DNA of 64,000 bases, taken from Amycolatopsis tolypomycina. Lineage in GTDB: Bacteria; Actinomycetota; Actinomycetes; Mycobacteriales; Pseudonocardiaceae. Under the pieces are notes generated by a model. It was not told the DNA's origin. It saw only the letters and a list, made by a program, of their open reading frames with translations, and did not search any database. The stretch's first letter is position 1. Every line of letters starts with the position of its first letter. The translations under genes were made by a program, and so were the position numbers. Location: assembly GCF_900105945.1 (NCBI RefSeq), contig NZ_FNSO01000002.1, forward strand, positions 620,001 to 684,000, in the 5' to 3' direction. This document shows positions 10,298 through 17,975 of this stretch, piece after piece.

Positions 10298-10711
10298 TCA
10301 ACGGTGCAGCGAAGTGCCCTTGAGGATCTTGTCGACGGCGTTCTTCGGCCCGTGCACGGCCATCCCGGCCAGCGCCAGCTTCTCCCCCGGCACCGCGCGC
10401 ACCGCGGCACGGTTGTCGTCGTCGTTGCCCGTGTGGAACAGCTCGTCGGTGAAGATCGAAAACTTCAGGCCGCGGCCGAGCGCGCGGGCGTGGGCCGCGG
10501 TCAGCACGTCCGCGGTGCCGGAAAAGACCATGACCGGCTGGCCGAACATCGGCAGGTACTCCGTGCCGTCGGCGTCGGCGTAGGGCTCGCCCATCAGCTC
10601 CGGCGTCACGTGGGCGAGGCCGCTGACCAGGAACGCCGTGACGTTGAGCCGCTGCCAGGACGCCAGGTCGTCGCGGAGCAGGACGGCGATCTTCGTGTCG
10701 AAGGAACTCAT
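10298..10711 (-). CDS. DUF2000-family protein
   Basis: A 137-residue protein of the DUF2000 family (peptidyl-tRNA hydrolase II-like fold). Family features: 'KIAVLLRDDLASWQRLNVTAFL' at the N-terminus and the central 'MFGQPVMVFSGTADVL..AHARALGRGLKFSIFTDELFHTGNDDDNRAAV', then 'MAVHGPKNAVDKIL.G.SLH'. The biochemical function is unknown; a hydrolase or binding role is only an inference from the fold. ATG at 10711 is preferred; a GTG three codons upstream is possible. It is divergent from the AraC-type regulator at 10762, 50 bp away, which makes this gene a likely target of that regulator. Confidence 0.85.
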   Translation of the reverse strand: MSSFDTKIAVLLRDDLASWQRLNVTAFLVSGLAHVTPELMGEPYADADGTEYLPMFGQPVMVFSGTADVLTAAHARALGRGLKFSIFTDELFHTGNDDDNRAAVRAVPGEKLALAGMAVHGPKNAVDKILKGTSLHR

Positions 10712-10761
10712 GCCGGTCACGATCGCCCGGGCGCGACGTCCGCGTCTTGTACGTTCTTGAC

Positions 10762-11538
10762 ATGGCGCAGGTGGAGGCGTGGCGACCGGCGGTCCCGGGG
10801 ATCGCCGAGGTCTTCCACGCCCGGTTCACCACGCACGCGTACCCGCTGCACACGCACGACACGTGGACGCTGCTGATCGTCGACGACGGCGTCATCCGCT
10901 ACGACCTCGACCGCCACCACCACGGCGCGCTCGGCCCGGCGGTGACGCTGCTGCCGCCGAACGTCGCCCACGACGGCCGGGCCGCGACCAGCCACGGCTT
11001 CCGCAAGCGCGTGCTCTACCTGGACGCCCAGGTGCTCGGCGACGACCTCATCGGCGCGGCGGTCGACCGCCCGAGCCTCGCCGACGGGCTCCTGCGCACC
11101 CGGATCCACCAGCTCCACGAGTCCCTCGCCGAGCCGGGTGACGCGTTCGAGGCCGAAAGCCGGCTGGTGCTGGTGGCCGACCGGCTGCGCACCCACCTCG
11201 GCCGCCCGGTGGCGCACGAGCCGAAGCGTGGCCTGGCCGACGACCTGCGGGATCTCCTGGACGCGCGCCTGCCGGACGCGCTGACGCTCGCCGAAGCGGG
11301 CGAGACGCTCGGCGCGCACCCGGCGTACCTCGTCCGCTGCTTCGGGGCGCGGTTCGGCCTGCCGCCGCACCGCTACCTGACCGGCCGCCGGGTGGACCGG
11401 GCCCGCCGCCTGCTGCTCGACGGCACCCCGGCGGCGCAGGTCGCGGCCGCGGCGGGGTTCACCGACCAGGCCCACCTGACGCGGCACTTCAAGCGGTACC
11501 TGGGCACGACGCCGTCCCGTTACGCGAAAGCCCGGTGA
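10762..11538 (+). CDS. AraC-family transcriptional regulator
   Basis: A 258-residue regulator. The N-terminal half is an AraC-type cupin ligand-binding domain ('HTHDTWTLLIVDDGVIRYDLD', then 'TLLPPNVAHDG'), and the C-terminal ~100 residues carry two helix-turn-helix motifs: 'LTLAEAGETLGAHPAYLVRCFGARFGLPPHRYL' and 'AQVAAAAGFTDQAHLTRHFKRYLGTTPSRY'. It is divergent from the DUF2000 gene; in many genomes such pairs are autoregulated. ATG with TACGTT ending 6 nt upstream and no Shine-Dalgarno, which suggests a leaderless mRNA. The effector is unknown. Confidence 0.92.
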   Translation: MAQVEAWRPAVPGIAEVFHARFTTHAYPLHTHDTWTLLIVDDGVIRYDLDRHHHGALGPAVTLLPPNVAHDGRAATSHGFRKRVLYLDAQVLGDDLIGAAVDRPSLADGLLRTRIHQLHESLAEPGDAFEAESRLVLVADRLRTHLGRPVAHEPKRGLADDLRDLLDARLPDALTLAEAGETLGAHPAYLVRCFGARFGLPPHRYLTGRRVDRARRLLLDGTPAAQVAAAAGFTDQAHLTRHFKRYLGTTPSRYAKAR

Positions 11539-11591
11539 CGGCGAAAGCCGGAGCGCACCCTGCAAGAACACGGCTGTGTCAAAATGACGGG

Positions 11592-12173
11592 ATGCTGCGC
11601 GAACTGCACCTGACCGGCGACCCGGCAGCCGACAAGCTGCTGAACGACGACCCGTTCGCCCTGCTCGTCGGGATGCTCCTGGACCAGCAGTACCCGATGG
11701 AGCACGCCTTCGCCGGCCCGCGGAAGATCGCCGACCGGATGGACGGGTTCGACCTCGCGAAGATCGCCGCGACCGATCTCGAGGAGTTCGTCGAGCTGTG
11801 CGTGGTCCCGCCCGCCATCCACCGCTACGGCGGTTCGATGGCCCGCCGCGTCCACGCGCTCGCCCAGCACATCATCGAGAACTACGACGGCCGCACCGAG
11901 GGCATCTGGCTCGACGGCCGCCCGAAGCCGAACGGTCCCGAAGTCCTCAAGCGGCTGAAGGCCCTGCCGGGGTTCGGCGAGCAGAAGGCCAAGATCTTCC
12001 TTGCCCTGCTTGGCAAGCAGCGCGGCGTGCAGCCGAAGGGCTGGCGCGAGGCGGCCGGCGCGTACGGCGACCGCGGCTCGCGCCGGTCGATCGCCGACGT
12101 CACGAGCGCCGAAACCCTCAACCAGGTCCGCGCGTTCAAGAAGGCCGCCAAGACCGCGGCCACTCCCGGCTAA
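11592..12173 (+). CDS. HhH-GPD-type base-excision repair protein
   Basis: A 193-residue protein of the actinobacterial HhH-GPD-type base excision repair family. The N-terminus has 'LLVGMLLDQQYPMEHAFAGP', matching the glycosylase pattern 'lv..iL.QQv.m..Af.gp', and the helix-hairpin-helix is 'LPGFGEQKAKIFLALLGKQ' at about residues 126-144. Family members are short and lack the iron-sulfur cluster of EndoIII. The substrate lesion is unknown, and I could not identify the catalytic Asp with certainty. ATG start with CAAAAT ending 6 nt upstream, consistent with a leaderless start. Confidence 0.85.
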   Translation: MLRELHLTGDPAADKLLNDDPFALLVGMLLDQQYPMEHAFAGPRKIADRMDGFDLAKIAATDLEEFVELCVVPPAIHRYGGSMARRVHALAQHIIENYDGRTEGIWLDGRPKPNGPEVLKRLKALPGFGEQKAKIFLALLGKQRGVQPKGWREAAGAYGDRGSRRSIADVTSAETLNQVRAFKKAAKTAATPG

Positions 12174-12730
12174 CGCACCCAGACGCGCAGCGGGCCCAGC
12201 GGCTCGGCGCCGTGGTCCAGCGCGATCCGCAGGTCTTCGCCGTGTTCGTAGCCGACCACCGGGACGCCGGGGAACGCCGCAGCCACCGCCGCCACCGCGC
12301 CCGGCCAGGACTCTGCCGGTCCCGAGAAGTTGGACAGCCCGACCACGCCGTCGCCGCGGTGGGCGACGACCGTCGCCGGTCCCCCGGACAGCACCGCCAC
12401 CGAGTCGTCCACCGGGAAGCCGTGGCCGGCCACCTGCCGCCAGCCCGGCTCGGGGACGCCCGGCCCGCACGCGATCCAGGTCGCTTCGAACAAGATCGAG
12501 AACCCCGGTAGGTCCAGGTTCGCGAAGCTGTCCTTGACCGAACACCCCGCGGAGCCGTCGACGAACGGGAGGACGTCGGCGGCGGTGGCGTCCGGGGTCA
12601 GCGTCACCGCGTCCGGGTAGTACTCCCGAGTGCGGGACGGCGAAGTCCACGCCCGCGGGCCGAACTCCCCGCCGCACACCAGGTCGCACCACGCGGCGTT
12701 TTCCGCGACCGTCCACTCGAGACCGCTCAC
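12170..12730 (-). CDS. hypothetical protein, possibly GNAT-like
   Basis: A 186-residue soluble protein of uncertain family. It has features of divergent actinobacterial acetyltransferase-like proteins: an N-terminal 'NAAWCDLVCGG' helix, a central 'DDSVAVLSGGPATVVAHRGDGVVGLSNFSGP' and a C-terminal 'VVGYEHGEDLRIALDHGAEPLGPLRVWVR', where 'GYEHGEDLRIALDHGAEPLGPLRVW' recalls the C-terminal 'GYE.g..l..A...Gf...G.lrVW' of GNAT folds. No clear acetyl-CoA-binding R/QxxGxG/A is seen. Its start overlaps the stop of the TrmH-type gene by 4 nt, so the two are translationally coupled. Its stop overlaps the convergent HhH-GPD gene by 4 nt. Confidence 0.7.
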   Translation of the reverse strand: MSGLEWTVAENAAWCDLVCGGEFGPRAWTSPSRTREYYPDAVTLTPDATAADVLPFVDGSAGCSVKDSFANLDLPGFSILFEATWIACGPGVPEPGWRQVAGHGFPVDDSVAVLSGGPATVVAHRGDGVVGLSNFSGPAESWPGAVAAVAAAFPGVPVVGYEHGEDLRIALDHGAEPLGPLRVWVR

Positions 12731-13245
12731 AGCAGGCCCGCCAGCTTGTACAGCACCAGGCTGCCCGCCACGGCGACGTTCAGGCTGGCGCCGGTGCCGA
12801 CCATCGGGATCTCGACGACGCTGTCGAGCAGGTCGAGCGCCTCCGGCGGGATCCCGGTCTGCTCGTGGCCGAGGACGGCGATCGTGCGGCCGCGGGCGGC
12901 GGGCAGGTCGGCCAGCCGGACCGCTTCCTCGGCCAGTTCGACGCCGACCACCCGCGTGCCCGCCGCCCGTTCACGCGCCAGCCAGCCCGGTGGGTCGTGC
13001 ACCCAGTGCACGCAGGCCGGCCGCCGCAACGTGTTCCCCCTCCGCAACGCTTCGGGCACCCACGGGAACCGCGGCACGGCGAGGCACGCGCCGACGGCGT
13101 CACACGTGCGCAGCAGCGTGCCGAGATTCGCGCCGTGCAACGGCCACAGCGGGGCGGCCACCAGGTGACCCCAACAGGAATGTGCTTTGCTCCGCCGGGA
13201 CTTCCGCAGCTCTCGTGGCGTGCGGACCCGGACCGAAGGGCTCAC
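12727..13245 (-). CDS. TrmH/SpoU-family RNA methyltransferase
   Basis: A 172-residue RNA 2'-O-ribose methyltransferase of the SPOUT class. The three signature motifs are present: motif 1 'GANLGTLLRTCDAVGA', motif 2 'IAVLGHEQTGIPPEALDLLDSVVEIPM' and motif 3 'GTGASLNVAVAGSLVLYKL', which form the trefoil knot and cofactor site. The length matches stand-alone TrmL/TrmH-like enzymes. Target RNA not determinable; tRNA is most likely. GTG start. Coupled to the following gene by a 4-nt overlap and divergent from the DUF1918 gene. Confidence 0.88.
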   Translation of the reverse strand: MSPSVRVRTPRELRKSRRSKAHSCWGHLVAAPLWPLHGANLGTLLRTCDAVGACLAVPRFPWVPEALRRGNTLRRPACVHWVHDPPGWLARERAAGTRVVGVELAEEAVRLADLPAARGRTIAVLGHEQTGIPPEALDLLDSVVEIPMVGTGASLNVAVAGSLVLYKLAGLL

Positions 13246-13358
13246 CGGCGCCGAGGCGCGGCGCCTCCGAATTCGCTGATCATGCTTGAAATTCTAACCC
13301 GTTCGCGGGGTCCTCGGGACGAGTTTCCGCTCCTACCCTGGACACGGAGGTGAAGCCC

Positions 13359-13547
13359 ATGCACGCAGGAGTAGGAGACGAAATCCAGGTGCACGGCCGG
13401 ACGGTCGGGTCGGCCGAGCAGCGTGGCGAGATCCTCGAAGTCCGTGGCCCCGACGGCGCGCCGCCCTATCTGGTGCGGTTCGCCGACGGGCACGAGGGGC
13501 TCGTCTACCCCGGGCCCGACTGCGAAGTCCAGGCGCACGCCGACTAA
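13359..13547 (+). CDS. DUF1918 small protein
   Basis: A 62-residue actinobacterial DUF1918 protein. The family pattern 'GD.l.v.G..vG...R.geIlEV.G.dG.PPY.VRf.DGHe.lv.PGPD' is easily seen in 'VGDEIQVHGRTVGSAEQRGEILEVRGPDGAPPYLVRFADGHEGLVYPGPDCEV'. It forms a small beta barrel; its role is unknown. ATG at 13359 was chosen because GGAGG lies 8 nt upstream; a TACCCT -10-like box lies further upstream. The stop overlaps the convergent MFS gene by 4 bp. Confidence 0.9.
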   Translation: MHAGVGDEIQVHGRTVGSAEQRGEILEVRGPDGAPPYLVRFADGHEGLVYPGPDCEVQAHAD

Positions 13548-14722
13548 CCGACGGCGACCTGTTCCCGAGGCTCGCGGACCCGCCCCCACGCCGCGCCCAC
13601 CAGCAGCAGGGCCACGAGCGTCAGCGCGGCCGCGACCTCGGGCAGCAGCAGCGGGCCGCCCGAAGCGAGCACCGCGCCGCCGACCACGCCGGACAGGCCG
13701 ACGCCCAGGTAGATCGCGGACGCGTTGAGCGAAAGCACCAGACCGGCGTGGCCCGGCGAAAGCTCGATCAGGCGGTGCTGCACCGGCGGGTTGAACGACC
13801 ACGTCGCCAGCCCCCAGACGAACAGCGAGATCCCGGCCGCGACCGGCGTCACCGTCGTCAGCGGCAGCAACGCCATCACCGCGGTGATGGCCACCGTGAC
13901 CACGAGGAGCGGCCGGCGCGAGCCCCAGCGGTCGGTCGCCCGGCCGCCGGCGAAGTTGCCGATCGCGCCGCCGACGCCGTAGCAGAAGAGCAGCACCGTC
14001 ACGGTCGTGCCGTGCACGTTCGCGGTCGCGGCCAGCAGCGGCGAGACGAACGTGTAGACCATGAACGCGGCCAGGCAGGCGAGCACCGTCGTGGCCAGCA
14101 TGACGAGCACCCGCGGGTCGCGGCCCGCGGCGAACCGCTCGGCCAGGCCCACCCGCGGCGGCGCCGCGACCGTGGGCAGCGCCAGGCGCACGGCCAGCGC
14201 GCTCACCAGCGAGAACGCGGCGACCAGCGCGAACGCCGTCCGGTAGCCGAGGTGCTGCGAGATGAGGCTGCCGAGCGGGACGCCGAAGATGAGCGCGACC
14301 GTCAGGCCGCCGAACACCAGCGCGACGGCGCGGCCGCGGCGTTCGGGAGCGGTCAGCTCGGCCGCCACGGCGCTGGCCGCGGGCGTGAACACCGCGGCGC
14401 CGACCGCGGTCACCACCCGGGCGACCAGGAGCGAGCCGTAGCCGGGCGCGAGCGCGGCGAACAGGTTGCCGGCGCCGGTGACGGCGAGCGCCGCGACCAG
14501 CAGCGTGCGGCGTTCCCAGGTGCCGGTGGCGGCGGCGAACAGTGGCGAGCCGACCGCGTAGGCGATGGCGAAGGCGGTGACGAGCTGCGCCGCGGCCGTG
14601 GCCGAGACGTGCAGCTCGCCGGTCAGCGCGGGCAGCAGCCCGGCGACGATGTAGCCGCTGGTCCCGACGCCGAAGGCGCCGAACGCGAGGACGGAGATCC
14701 TCGAAGGAGCAGGTGCGGACAT
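13544..14722 (-). CDS. MFS efflux transporter (DHA1-type)
   Basis: A 392-residue 12-segment transporter of the drug:proton antiporter-1 class, similar to Cml/AraJ-type exporters. Visible features: 'LAFGAFGVGTSGYIVAGLLPALTGELHVS' as the first segment, the loop 2-3 motif degenerate as 'GTWERRTLLV', and 'RVVTAVGAAVFTPAASAVAAELTAPERRGRAVALVFGGLTVALIFGVPLG' containing the motif C-like antiporter region (split here). The product probably exports a drug-like small molecule. It is divergent from an ArsR-type gene, with inverted repeats between them, so expression is probably repressed by that regulator. Confidence 0.9.
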   Translation of the reverse strand: MSAPAPSRISVLAFGAFGVGTSGYIVAGLLPALTGELHVSATAAAQLVTAFAIAYAVGSPLFAAATGTWERRTLLVAALAVTGAGNLFAALAPGYGSLLVARVVTAVGAAVFTPAASAVAAELTAPERRGRAVALVFGGLTVALIFGVPLGSLISQHLGYRTAFALVAAFSLVSALAVRLALPTVAAPPRVGLAERFAAGRDPRVLVMLATTVLACLAAFMVYTFVSPLLAATANVHGTTVTVLLFCYGVGGAIGNFAGGRATDRWGSRRPLLVVTVAITAVMALLPLTTVTPVAAGISLFVWGLATWSFNPPVQHRLIELSPGHAGLVLSLNASAIYLGVGLSGVVGGAVLASGGPLLLPEVAAALTLVALLLVGAAWGRVREPREQVAVG

Positions 14723-14763
14723 GGGCTGGGCCCCCAAGCGAAGCAGGGATTGGTTCGACGAAC

Positions 14764-14793
14764 GTCGTAGTTCGACAGTCACCGTACTACGAC
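14764..14793. promoter_or_regulatory. operator-like inverted repeat between MFS and ArsR genes
   Basis: A perfect 8-bp inverted repeat, GTCGTAGT at 14764-14771 and ACTACGAC at 14786-14793, sits between the divergent starts. A further half-site GTCGTAC occurs at 14816-14822, next to a TACAAT -10-like box at 14819-14824. GTTCGAC is also repeated at about 14755 and 14770. This is the expected layout of an operator for the adjacent ArsR-type protein, controlling both genes. Confidence 0.6.
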
Positions 14794-14832
14794 TCACCCC
14801 GTAATTTCGACCGGCGTCGTACAATGGGCGTC

Positions 14833-15156
14833 ATGGCCAAGCACGGGACCCTGCCGCCGCTCTACTACCCGGCGCAGGAGGAGATCACCGTCGAAGGCGT
14901 GCTGCGCGCCCTCGCCGACCCCGTCCGGCTGGCCATCGTGCGCCAGCTGGCGGCGACCGACGAGGAAATCTCGTGCAGCGGGCTGACCGTGCCGGTGACG
15001 AAGTCCACAATCACCCACCACCTGAGCATCCTGCGCCAGGCCGGTGTCGTGGCCGGCCGCCAGGAAGGCACGACACGGTACAACTCGTTGCGCCGCAAGG
15101 ATCTTGACGCCCTGTTCCCGGGCCTGCTGAACGGCGTGCTGGCCGCTCCGCGCTGA
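14833..15156 (+). CDS. ArsR-type helix-turn-helix regulator
   Basis: A 107-residue winged-helix repressor. 'VEGVLRALADPVRLAIVRQLAATDEEISCSGL' is the canonical ArsR start, the recognition helix is 'KSTITHHLSILRQAGVVAG', and the wing is 'RQEGTTRYNSLRR'. 'CSGL' carries one Cys, but the CxCxxC arsenic site is absent, so an organic ligand is more likely. A good -10 box TACAAT ends 8 nt before this ATG, leaving almost no leader; the in-frame ATG nine bases upstream would lie inside the promoter. It is divergent from the MFS gene and is its probable repressor. Confidence 0.88.
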   Translation: MAKHGTLPPLYYPAQEEITVEGVLRALADPVRLAIVRQLAATDEEISCSGLTVPVTKSTITHHLSILRQAGVVAGRQEGTTRYNSLRRKDLDALFPGLLNGVLAAPR

Positions 15157-15287
15157 TCACGGCGTTACGGTGTGGATCGTCACCCGATATCGGGATGACA
15201 ACAGGCCCCCTCGCTTGTTGGACTGGGCGTAGGCAGCTCACGGCGCTGGGGCCGATCGGCTGTCTTCTTTTATGCCCCCGTACTGAA

Positions 15288-15319
15288 CCGATCCAGTGAT
15301 CGGCTGAGTAATCGATTAC
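15288..15319. promoter_or_regulatory. two palindromes upstream of second MFS gene
   Basis: CCGATCCAGTGATCGG (15288-15303, 6-bp arms) is followed at once by GTAATCGATTAC (15308-15319), a perfect 12-bp palindrome. They end 19 nt before the GTG start of the transporter gene, just upstream of its GGAAGGAG site. This looks like a regulator-binding region; no local regulator gene is obviously paired with it. Confidence 0.5.
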
Positions 15320-15338
15320 CCACCTTGGAAGGAGTGCC

Positions 15339-16523
15339 GTGCCCGTCGCGCTGCTCGCGCTCGCCATCGGAGCTTTCGGCATCGGGACCACCGAGTTCGT
15401 CATGATGGGCGTGCTGCCCCAGGCGGCCGCCGACTTCGGCGTCGACATCCCGACCGCCGGCCACCTCATCTCCGCCTACGCCCTCGGCGTCGTCGTCGGC
15501 GCCCCGCTGCTCACCGCGGTCGCCGTCCGGCTGCCGCGCAAGACCATGCTGCTGGCCATGATGGGCCTGTTCACGCTGGGCAACGCCCTCTTCGCGCTGT
15601 CGCCAACCCAGGAGTTCGGCGTCGCGTTCCGGTTCCTCGCCGGCCTGCCCCACGGCGCATTCTTCGGCGCCGGCGCCGTCGTCGCCTCCAGCCTCGTCGG
15701 CCAGGGCGAACGCGCCAAGGCCGTGTCACTGATGTTCCTCGGCCTGACGCTGGCCAACGTCATCGGCGTGCCGCTGGGCACGCTGCTGGGCCAGCAGGTC
15801 GGCTGGCGCGCCACGTTCGGCGTGGTCGCCGTGATCGGGCTGGTCGCCATCGCGGCCATCGCGAAGCTCGTCCCGCACCAGGGCAAGCCCCCGGCCGACG
15901 CGTCGCTGCGGAACGAGCTCGGCGCGTTCAAGCGGCCGCAGGTGCATTTGGCGCTGGCGATCGTCACGTTCGGGCTGGGCGGCGTGTTCGCCTGCCTGTC
16001 GTACATCACGCCGATGCTGACGGACGTCGCCGGCTACTCGCCGTCGAACGTCACGCTGCTGCTGTCCCTGGCCGGCGTCGGCATGACGATCGGCAACCTG
16101 CTCGGCGGCCGGCTGGCCGACCGAGCGCTGATGCCGAGCCTGTACATCGCGCTGCTGGCGCTGGCGTCGGTGCTGGGCATCTTCACGATCACGGCGCAGG
16201 GCAAGATCGGCGCGGCGATCACGATCTTCTTCGTCGGCGTCGCCGGGTTCATGATCGGCCCGATGATGCAGGCGCGGATCATGGAGAAGGCGGGCGGCAC
16301 ACCGTCCCTGGTGTCGGCCGCCGTCCAGTCCGCGTTCAACATCGCCAACTCGATCGGTGCGTACCTCGGCGGGCTCGTCATCGCCGGCGGGCTCGGCCTG
16401 GTCGCCCCGAACTGGGTCGGCGCGCTGCTGGCCGTCTTCGGACTCACCCTGGCGATCGTCTCGGGCACCTTGGACCGGCGCGAAGCCCGCGCCGAACGGC
16501 GTGAGCTCGCCCTCGCATCCTGA
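15339..16523 (+). CDS. MFS transporter (AraJ/Cml-like)
   Basis: A 394-residue 12-segment transporter. 'LALAIGAFGIGTTEFVMMGVLPQAAADFGV' is the typical first segment of AraJ/YdhP/Cml-type efflux pumps, followed by 'VVVGAPLLTAVAVRLPRKTMLLAMMGLFTLGNALFAL' with the loop 2-3 basic residues, and 'GLPHGAFFGAGAVVASSLVGQGERAKAVSLMFLGLTLANVIGVPLGTLLG' (motif C region). Likely substrates are drugs or sugars; none can be named. GTG start with GGAAGGAG 5 nt upstream, one of the clearest ribosome sites in the window. Followed by a long palindromic terminator. Confidence 0.92.
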   Translation: MPVALLALAIGAFGIGTTEFVMMGVLPQAAADFGVDIPTAGHLISAYALGVVVGAPLLTAVAVRLPRKTMLLAMMGLFTLGNALFALSPTQEFGVAFRFLAGLPHGAFFGAGAVVASSLVGQGERAKAVSLMFLGLTLANVIGVPLGTLLGQQVGWRATFGVVAVIGLVAIAAIAKLVPHQGKPPADASLRNELGAFKRPQVHLALAIVTFGLGGVFACLSYITPMLTDVAGYSPSNVTLLLSLAGVGMTIGNLLGGRLADRALMPSLYIALLALASVLGIFTITAQGKIGAAITIFFVGVAGFMIGPMMQARIMEKAGGTPSLVSAAVQSAFNIANSIGAYLGGLVIAGGLGLVAPNWVGALLAVFGLTLAIVSGTLDRREARAERRELALAS

Positions 16524-16532
16524 CAGTCACTA

Positions 16533-16570
16533 CCAAAAAGGGCACTTTCACGTGAAAGTGCCCTTTTTGG
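16533..16570. terminator. 38-bp perfect palindrome, bidirectional terminator
   Basis: A perfect 19-bp-arm palindrome, beginning CCAAAAAGGG and ending CCCTTTTTGG, with the core CACTTTCACGTGAAAGTG (16543-16560) at its centre. It lies between the converging MFS gene (stop 16523) and DUF3017 gene (stop 16575). T-runs on both strands make it a bidirectional terminator. The same core recurs twice inside the perM gene at about 34.1 kb. Confidence 0.85.
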
Positions 16571-16574
16571 CGTC

Positions 16575-16892
16575 CTAAGGAGACCCGAACGGGCCGCCGG
16601 TGATCGTCAGGGCCACGTACAGGACCGCCGCCGCGAGGGCCGTGAACGTCACCACGTCCACGAGCTTTCCGCGGATGGCCAGCAGGCCGGCCCTGGCCGC
16701 CGGGAGCACCGCCCGCAACACCGCGGCGAGGAGGAGCGCGGCGCCGATCAGCGCCGTGCCCTCCCGCCAGTGGTACTGGAAGATCCGCAGCGCCGCGACG
16801 GCCACCACCAGCAGCACCGCCGCGAACGGGAGCTGGCTGAACCGGGACGGCCGGTGACCGGACACCTCCCGGCGCTCCTCGGTCATCGTCAT
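16575..16892 (-). CDS. DUF3017 membrane protein
   Basis: A 105-residue protein with three membrane segments at about residues 22-38, 46-64 and 82-103 and a cytoplasmic basic N-terminus. The '[56 protein letters not shown]' pattern is that of DUF3017, which in actinobacteria is found directly after folD (Rv3355c next to FolD Rv3356c). The function is unknown. Its ATG overlaps the folD stop codon (ATGA), so it is translationally coupled to folD. Confidence 0.85.
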   Translation of the reverse strand: MTMTEERREVSGHRPSRFSQLPFAAVLLVVAVAALRIFQYHWREGTALIGAALLLAAVLRAVLPAARAGLLAIRGKLVDVVTFTALAAAVLYVALTITGGPFGSP

Positions 16893-17746
16893 CGGCCCGC
16901 GACCGAGCGCTCCGCCGCTTCGACGACGTTGCTGACCAGCATCGCCCTGGTCATCGGGCCGACGCCGCCCGGGTTCGGCGAGATCCAGCCGGCCACCTCG
17001 GCGACTCCCGGGTGGACGTCGCCGGTGAGCTTGCCGTCCACATGGGACACGCCGACGTCGAGCACCGCGGCGCCCGGCGCCACCATGTCCGGCGTGATGA
17101 TCCCCGGCACGCCGGCCGCGGCGACCACGACGTCGGCGCGGCGGACCTCGGCGGCGAGGTCGCGGGTGCCGGTGTGGCAGAGCGTCACGGTGGCGTTCTC
17201 GCTGCGGCGGGTCAGCAGCAGGCCCAGCGTGCGGCCGACGGTGATGCCGCGGCCGACCACGGTGACGCGCGCGCCGTTCAGCTCGACGCCGTGGCGCTTG
17301 AGCAGCTCGATGATCCCGTACGGCGTGCACGGCAGCGCACCCCGCTGGCCCAGCACGAGCCGGCCGAGGCTGACCGGCGCGAGGCCGTCGGCGTCCTTCT
17401 CCGGGTCGATCCGCTCGAGCACGCGGTTCGCGTCGAGGTGCTTCGGCAGCGGCAGCTGGACGATGTAGCCGTGGCAGGCCGGGTCGGCGTTCAGCTCGTC
17501 GATGACGGCTTCGAGCTTCTCCTGGGTGATGTCGGCCGGCAGGTCGCGGCGGATCGAGTTGATGCCGATCTTGCCGCTGTCGGCGTGCTTCATCCGCACG
17601 TACGAGTGCGACCCGGGGTCGTCGCCGACCAGGACGGTGCCGAGGCCGGGCGTCACCCCCTTCGCGGCGAGGGCCGCGACGCGGGGCTCGAGCTCCGCGA
17701 AAATGGCGTTCTTGGTGGCCTTGCCGTCGAGAATCTTCGCCGTCAC
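16889..17746 (-). CDS. folD: methylene-THF dehydrogenase/cyclohydrolase
   Basis: Bifunctional enzyme converting 5,10-methylene-THF to 10-formyl-THF, supplying one-carbon units for purine synthesis (purN and purH are 16 kb away). 285 residues, the usual size. The catalytic Lys lies in '[17 protein letters not shown]', and '[12 protein letters not shown]', '[16 protein letters not shown]', '[11 protein letters not shown]' and '[16 protein letters not shown]' are all FolD signatures; the usual Pro after GR in the last motif is Thr here. The GTG start was chosen because a CAGAAT hexamer ends 7 nt upstream; an in-frame ATG three codons earlier is the alternative. Confidence 0.95.
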   Translation of the reverse strand: MTAKILDGKATKNAIFAELEPRVAALAAKGVTPGLGTVLVGDDPGSHSYVRMKHADSGKIGINSIRRDLPADITQEKLEAVIDELNADPACHGYIVQLPLPKHLDANRVLERIDPEKDADGLAPVSLGRLVLGQRGALPCTPYGIIELLKRHGVELNGARVTVVGRGITVGRTLGLLLTRRSENATVTLCHTGTRDLAAEVRRADVVVAAAGVPGIITPDMVAPGAAVLDVGVSHVDGKLTGDVHPGVAEVAGWISPNPGGVGPMTRAMLVSNVVEAAERSVAGR

Positions 17747-17975
17747 GTGCCCCATTCTGGCAAAGCGACCCCCGCGCGTCGCTTCCAGGCGCGGGTGGTC
17801 GCAGCCCGTAGACTGATCGCTACCCCACACGGTCCAATCGCGACGGTGCCCGCGATCAAGCTGTGACCTACCGCACGTCGCATCGCCCGAGGTCAGACCG
17901 GGTACCACCGGGTGACCGGGCGGCAAAACCCACATGCGGGGTGCACTCGCGCGCGCGAGCAGTCAAAATGTGCGG

